DNA of 8,605 bases from positions 1 through 8,605 of the forward strand of contig DETO01000058.1 in NCBI GenBank assembly GCA_002362135.1, in the 5' to 3' direction. Positions 5,648 to 8,605 of this stretch are shown one piece after another. Below the pieces are notes generated by a model, which was not told where the DNA came from, ran no database searches, and was given only the letters and a program-made list of their open reading frames with translations. A program made the translations under genes and the position numbers. Position 1 is the stretch's first letter. Every line of letters starts with the position of its first letter. The DNA comes from Ruminococcus sp. UBA3286 (GTDB lineage: Bacteria; Bacillota; Clostridia; Oscillospirales; Ruminococcaceae).

Positions 5648-8488
5648 TTATCCAACAAGTATCTGTCTGAGAAGTACAAGATCGTACACGTCAAGTCTGC
5701 CGTCGCCGTCTATATCGGCAGCAGCGCTCTGTGCAGCAGTAAGCTTTCCGGAGGTCAGCAGATATTTGCTAAGCATTACCAGATCAGCTACTTTCACGCT
5801 TCCGTCGCCGTCTATATCTCCCACGATTGGCTTATCTGGCGTTGTTTCCGTAGTTTTGGGTGCTTCAGTAGTTTTCGGAGCGGCTGTCGTAGTGGTAGTC
5901 GTTGCTTTTGTAGTTGAAGTAGTCGTCGTAAATGTTTCCGCAGACCATTTCTGGCAAGCGTTATCAGTCGGCGACCATTGCTGAACATTCGCGCCGCTTG
6001 ATTTGTCGGCAGAAGCTATCTCAACAAGGCAGGCATCCTTTGAAGCACGTGTCATGATGTAATATGTTCCGTCGGGATTTTTGGAAAATTTAAAGAGCAT
6101 CGCGCTGTCCTTTGTGGAATATTCCGCAATATTTATATTTCCGCCATTGTCATAACCGGCTGCGCGGAGAACGTATTTCGGATCGGAATATGAGCGAATA
6201 TAATAGTAATTTCCGCCGCCTGCAAATGACTGAAGAGTCCATTGCTGACTCTTGAAATGACCCGTAGACCACTGCTGAACATTAGTATCAGCTTCCATTT
6301 TTCCCGCTTCTATGTCCATTACCATGCCGCTGTTAGCATTTTCAAATTCATAGATAACATTCGTATTCATTTTGCAGCCCGGATTTGAAATTTCCTCGAA
6401 AATCCAATCCTGACAATTCACACCGTTGACCTCCCACTGCTGAACGTTCGCGCCGCTCTGAGCCGACGCGTCCGCAATTTCAACAGCAGATTTACCGCCT
6501 GAAACTCTTGTGCGCAGCTTGTATGAGCCGTCGGCATTGGGCGTAATCATAAACTGCTGATTCGTTCCGCCGTTGTACTGATAAATATCTATATTAGTAC
6601 CGTTTGCAGCTTTTTTGCCTGCAACGTCAAGCATGAATGTTCCGCCGTCGCCTACCGCAGAAGCGATGTAATAATAACCGTCGCCTGCGTCGATAAGTTT
6701 CCAGATATCGTGCGTAACTCCATCAGCAGTTCCCCATTGCTGAACGTTCGCACCATTTTCGGCCTTTGCGCCGTCAACCTGCATATAAAGTCCGGAATTG
6801 ACATTCTTGATTCTGTATGTCGAACCGTTTACGAACGAAGCTGCCGACGCTGCACCGAGATCAACGTGTCTGAGGAACGGCGAAGCATATTTCGTTGCTA
6901 TCCATGAAGCGAATTCGCTGTCTGTGATGTATTTCATATCTCCTGCCGAAAGCGTATCGCCTGCATATTTCGTGCAAAATGCCTTTGTATCGGTATTATT
7001 CGTATTGTAAGCGTCGAGAAGGCTATAGCCGTAATTCGTCTTATTCGGATACCAGCTCGAAGTGTTTTTAGGCTTGAATCCTATCTGGGAAGGCGTTCCG
7101 TTGACAGTATCGGAAATGTAGGAATTATCGTCGCGGCAAGGATCGTTTCCTCCGCCCATCATAAGAGCCTGCGCCATAGAATATCCCTGAAAACGGTTAT
7201 TCTGCGAAACCATATCAGAACCATCGCCGCCGATTATTCCCGATGTCGCCGAGCCGTTATCGGACGTTCCATAGGCTGAATAGTAGTTATTGTAAATATG
7301 AGCCGAGCCGTTGCCGAGCTGAGGACAGCGGCGCACATTTTCGTCCCACCAGTTGTAAAGAAGCGTCGTTCTGTCGCGTGTGATCTCGTCATTCTGAGTA
7401 CCGTATGCAACCGTCCAGTAGCGGTTTTTCAGATGGCAATAAGAAATAGTGATGTAGTCGGGCGAACGAAGTCTGTCTTTCGCGTCCATATAAGATTCAT
7501 ACGGCGTATTTATCCAGATAAATTTGCCCACTTCGTCCTGACCGTCGCCCTTTCTGTTGTAGGAAAGCTGCGATTCAAAATAAATGTGATCTATCCAGAT
7601 CTGGCGTGACGACCAGACGTTTATAAAGATTCGATTCGGCACATTTTTGGCAACCATTTTAAGATTACGGAAAATGATGTTGTCCGACGGGCTGTCGTTT
7701 GCCGCGCCGTAAGCGTCATTTGTGCGGAACTGGCTGTCGTAAATCGTATGCGAACCGTAGCAGCCTACGATTGTTTTATTATCGCGAATTCTTGTATTGC
7801 CTTTTTTCTGCATATCGATATCGCCCGTGATAACGATAGTCTGCGCGCCTACGGAATTCAGCTGCTTTTCGAGATCGTCGGCAGTTGAAACGTAAACGAC
7901 TTCGCCTAAAAGCCCGCCTATCGTTCCTGCCTTTTCGCCTGCCGGAGTCATTGCATTCGCCGCATATCCCTCCAAGCCGTCAAGGTTTATCTTATACTTC
8001 TGAAATTCAGCTCCCGAATATGCAGAAAGTCCAAATCCTACGCCCTCCGTATATGTAAGCGCCTTTGTGGGATCAGCATTGCTGGTGATCTTGTAATAAA
8101 GATCATAGCCGTCGAAATCTTTCTGAACTCCCTCGATCTTCCATCGCTGTGAGGCTGCGTCCGTATCGGCTGCAAGCGAAACTCCCGAACCGCCTGCTGT
8201 AAGTATTTTTCCGTCGGCTGAATTCACGATCTCATAAACTCCGCTGCTTACATAATTCAGCGACCATTTTTCATTGTCCGCGCCTGTCATTACAGAAGGC
8301 ACAAGATTTACTCCGCCTGACGTTACGTTATTATCCGTGTCGGACATACCGAGCCGAAATTCCTGCACGGGATAGCTTACAGCCGCTTCGGCTTCCAGAG
8401 TTTGGCTGTCAAATGCCGTAAACGCGCCTGCAACGCTTGAAATACCGAGTACCGCTGCTGTTATCAGCGAACTGAAATTTTTATTCAT
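5648..8488 (-). CDS. Secreted dockerin-bearing family 1 pectate lyase with ricin-type (CBM13) domains
   Basis: A 946-residue modular secreted enzyme that should cleave pectate (polygalacturonate) by beta-elimination. Layout: signal peptide 1 to about 35 (hydrophobic 8-24, likely cleavage after AEA); a ricin-like domain of about 40-168 (EKWSLNY, SQRWKIEG, FQKYKINLDG); PL1 parallel beta-helix of about 190-545 with VWSSRQIWIDH (291-301), DGQD (315-318), DYITISYCHL (344-353) and VRRCPQLGNGSAHIYNNYY (385-403), where Arg387 matches the catalytic Arg of PelC; two tandem CBM13 trefoils, about 553-700 and 710-852, with QxW-type motifs at 581-585, 681-685, 736-740, 746-750 and 834-838; a Thr/Pro linker at 853-887; and a type I dockerin at 889-946 with two calcium loops (Asp891/893/895/902 and Asp925/927/929/936). 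The dockerin implies attachment to a cohesin scaffold in a cellulosome. The start ATG has GGGAGGA upstream. The methyltransferase gene follows after 10 bases. Confidence 0.95.
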   Translation of the reverse strand: MNKNFSSLITAAVLGISSVAGAFTAFDSQTLEAEAAVSYPVQEFRLGMSDTDNNVTSGGVNLVPSVMTGADNEKWSLNYVSSGVYEIVNSADGKILTAGGSGVSLAADTDAASQRWKIEGVQKDFDGYDLYYKITSNADPTKALTYTEGVGFGLSAYSGAEFQKYKINLDGLEGYAANAMTPAGEKAGTIGGLLGEVVYVSTADDLEKQLNSVGAQTIVITGDIDMQKKGNTRIRDNKTIVGCYGSHTIYDSQFRTNDAYGAANDSPSDNIIFRNLKMVAKNVPNRIFINVWSSRQIWIDHIYFESQLSYNRKGDGQDEVGKFIWINTPYESYMDAKDRLRSPDYITISYCHLKNRYWTVAYGTQNDEITRDRTTLLYNWWDENVRRCPQLGNGSAHIYNNYYSAYGTSDNGSATSGIIGGDGSDMVSQNNRFQGYSMAQALMMGGGNDPCRDDNSYISDTVNGTPSQIGFKPKNTSSWYPNKTNYGYSLLDAYNTNNTDTKAFCTKYAGDTLSAGDMKYITDSEFASWIATKYASPFLRHVDLGAASAASFVNGSTYRIKNVNSGLYMQVDGAKAENGANVQQWGTADGVTHDIWKLIDAGDGYYYIASAVGDGGTFMLDVAGKKAANGTNIDIYQYNGGTNQQFMITPNADGSYKLRTRVSGGKSAVEIADASAQSGANVQQWEVNGVNCQDWIFEEISNPGCKMNTNVIYEFENANSGMVMDIEAGKMEADTNVQQWSTGHFKSQQWTLQSFAGGGNYYYIRSYSDPKYVLRAAGYDNGGNINIAEYSTKDSAMLFKFSKNPDGTYYIMTRASKDACLVEIASADKSSGANVQQWSPTDNACQKWSAETFTTTTSTTKATTTTTTAAPKTTEAPKTTETTPDKPIVGDIDGDGSVKVADLVMLSKYLLTSGKLTAAQSAAADIDGDGRLDVYDLVLLRQILVG

Positions 8489-8605
8489 ATGCTATTCCTC
8501 CCAAATTCAGAACCTGTCCGCATAGAAATTCTACACGTCTTTTCGGCAAATTTTGCCGATGTCTGCGTTGAAAAAGCTCATCATACGTCAGTATGCTTTC
8601 GCTTT
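8489..8605 (-). other. Leader region of the pectate lyase gene with three dyads; possible dispersed repeat
   Basis: These 117 bases precede the lyase start. They hold a ribosome binding site (GGGAGGA, 6 bases before the ATG) and three dyads: CATAC-gtca-GTATG (8582-8595), TCGGCAAA-T-TTTGCCGA (8543-8559) and TAGAA-A-TTCTA (8523-8533). AAAGC/GCTTT arms also surround the first. I find no convincing -35/-10 pair; TAGAAT at 8527-8532 (minus strand) resembles a -10 but lacks a partner. One minus-strand frame is open from 8603 to a TAA at 8481-8483, but the peptide is short, Arg-rich and unsupported. Stacked dyads of this kind are typical of intergenic repeat elements or RNA leaders; which one applies here is not decided. 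Confidence 0.4.

Noticed and set aside
5638..5694. TTG at 5694 as the methyltransferase start
   Set aside because: It would overlap the dockerin coding region by 47 bases with no Shine-Dalgarno; the ATG at 5637 has a well-spaced AAGGAG and begins a sensible N-terminus.
5970..6750. Repeated DNA similarity inside the lyase gene as a possible tandem repeat or recombination site
   Set aside because: The similarity follows the protein-level ANVQQW repeats of the ricin trefoils and is explained by domain duplication.

Overview
The window looks chromosomal and comes from a gut-type anaerobic Firmicute of the Ruminococcus/Oscillospiraceae group. The main evidence is the large secreted pectate lyase, which ends in a Thr-rich linker and a type I dockerin of the ruminococcal cellulosome style. 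The clostridial-looking BioB and BioY and the strong AGGAG-type ribosome binding sites agree with this. All six genes are on the minus strand, so transcription runs from high to low coordinates. I see no RNA gene, insertion sequence, phage gene or CRISPR array.

In order of transcription: (1) 8489-8605 is a leader region with three short dyad symmetries, possibly a dispersed repeat. (2) 5648-8488 encodes a dockerin-bearing family 1 pectate lyase with ricin-type (CBM13) sugar-binding domains. Ten bases further on, 4819-5637 encodes a TrmH/SpoU-type RNA methyltransferase, followed by a hairpin terminator. (3) A consensus promoter overlapped by a BirA-type operator drives bioY (4152-4700), the biotin/dethiobiotin uptake component, and bioB (3202-4155), biotin synthase. 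The two overlap by four bases and end at a strong terminator. (4) A second near-consensus promoter (3054-3082) drives an unusual 845-residue fusion of a xylose-isomerase-like TIM barrel to an acyl-CoA synthetase (481-3018). It is followed 18 bases later by a VanZ-like membrane protein (31-462).

The clearest functional story is the bioYB unit. A perfect 11-bp inverted repeat with a 14-base spacer covers the -35 box (TTGACA) of a promoter with 17-bp spacing and a TATAAT -10. The first ATG of the bioY frame lies inside that -10 box, so the real start must be the TTG 21 bases downstream, preceded by a strong Shine-Dalgarno. The most unusual protein is the TIM-barrel/acyl-CoA synthetase fusion, whose substrate I cannot name. 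The pectate lyase fits plant cell-wall breakdown through a cellulosome. I do not see a convincing wholly new multi-gene system; the findings are individual features worth testing.
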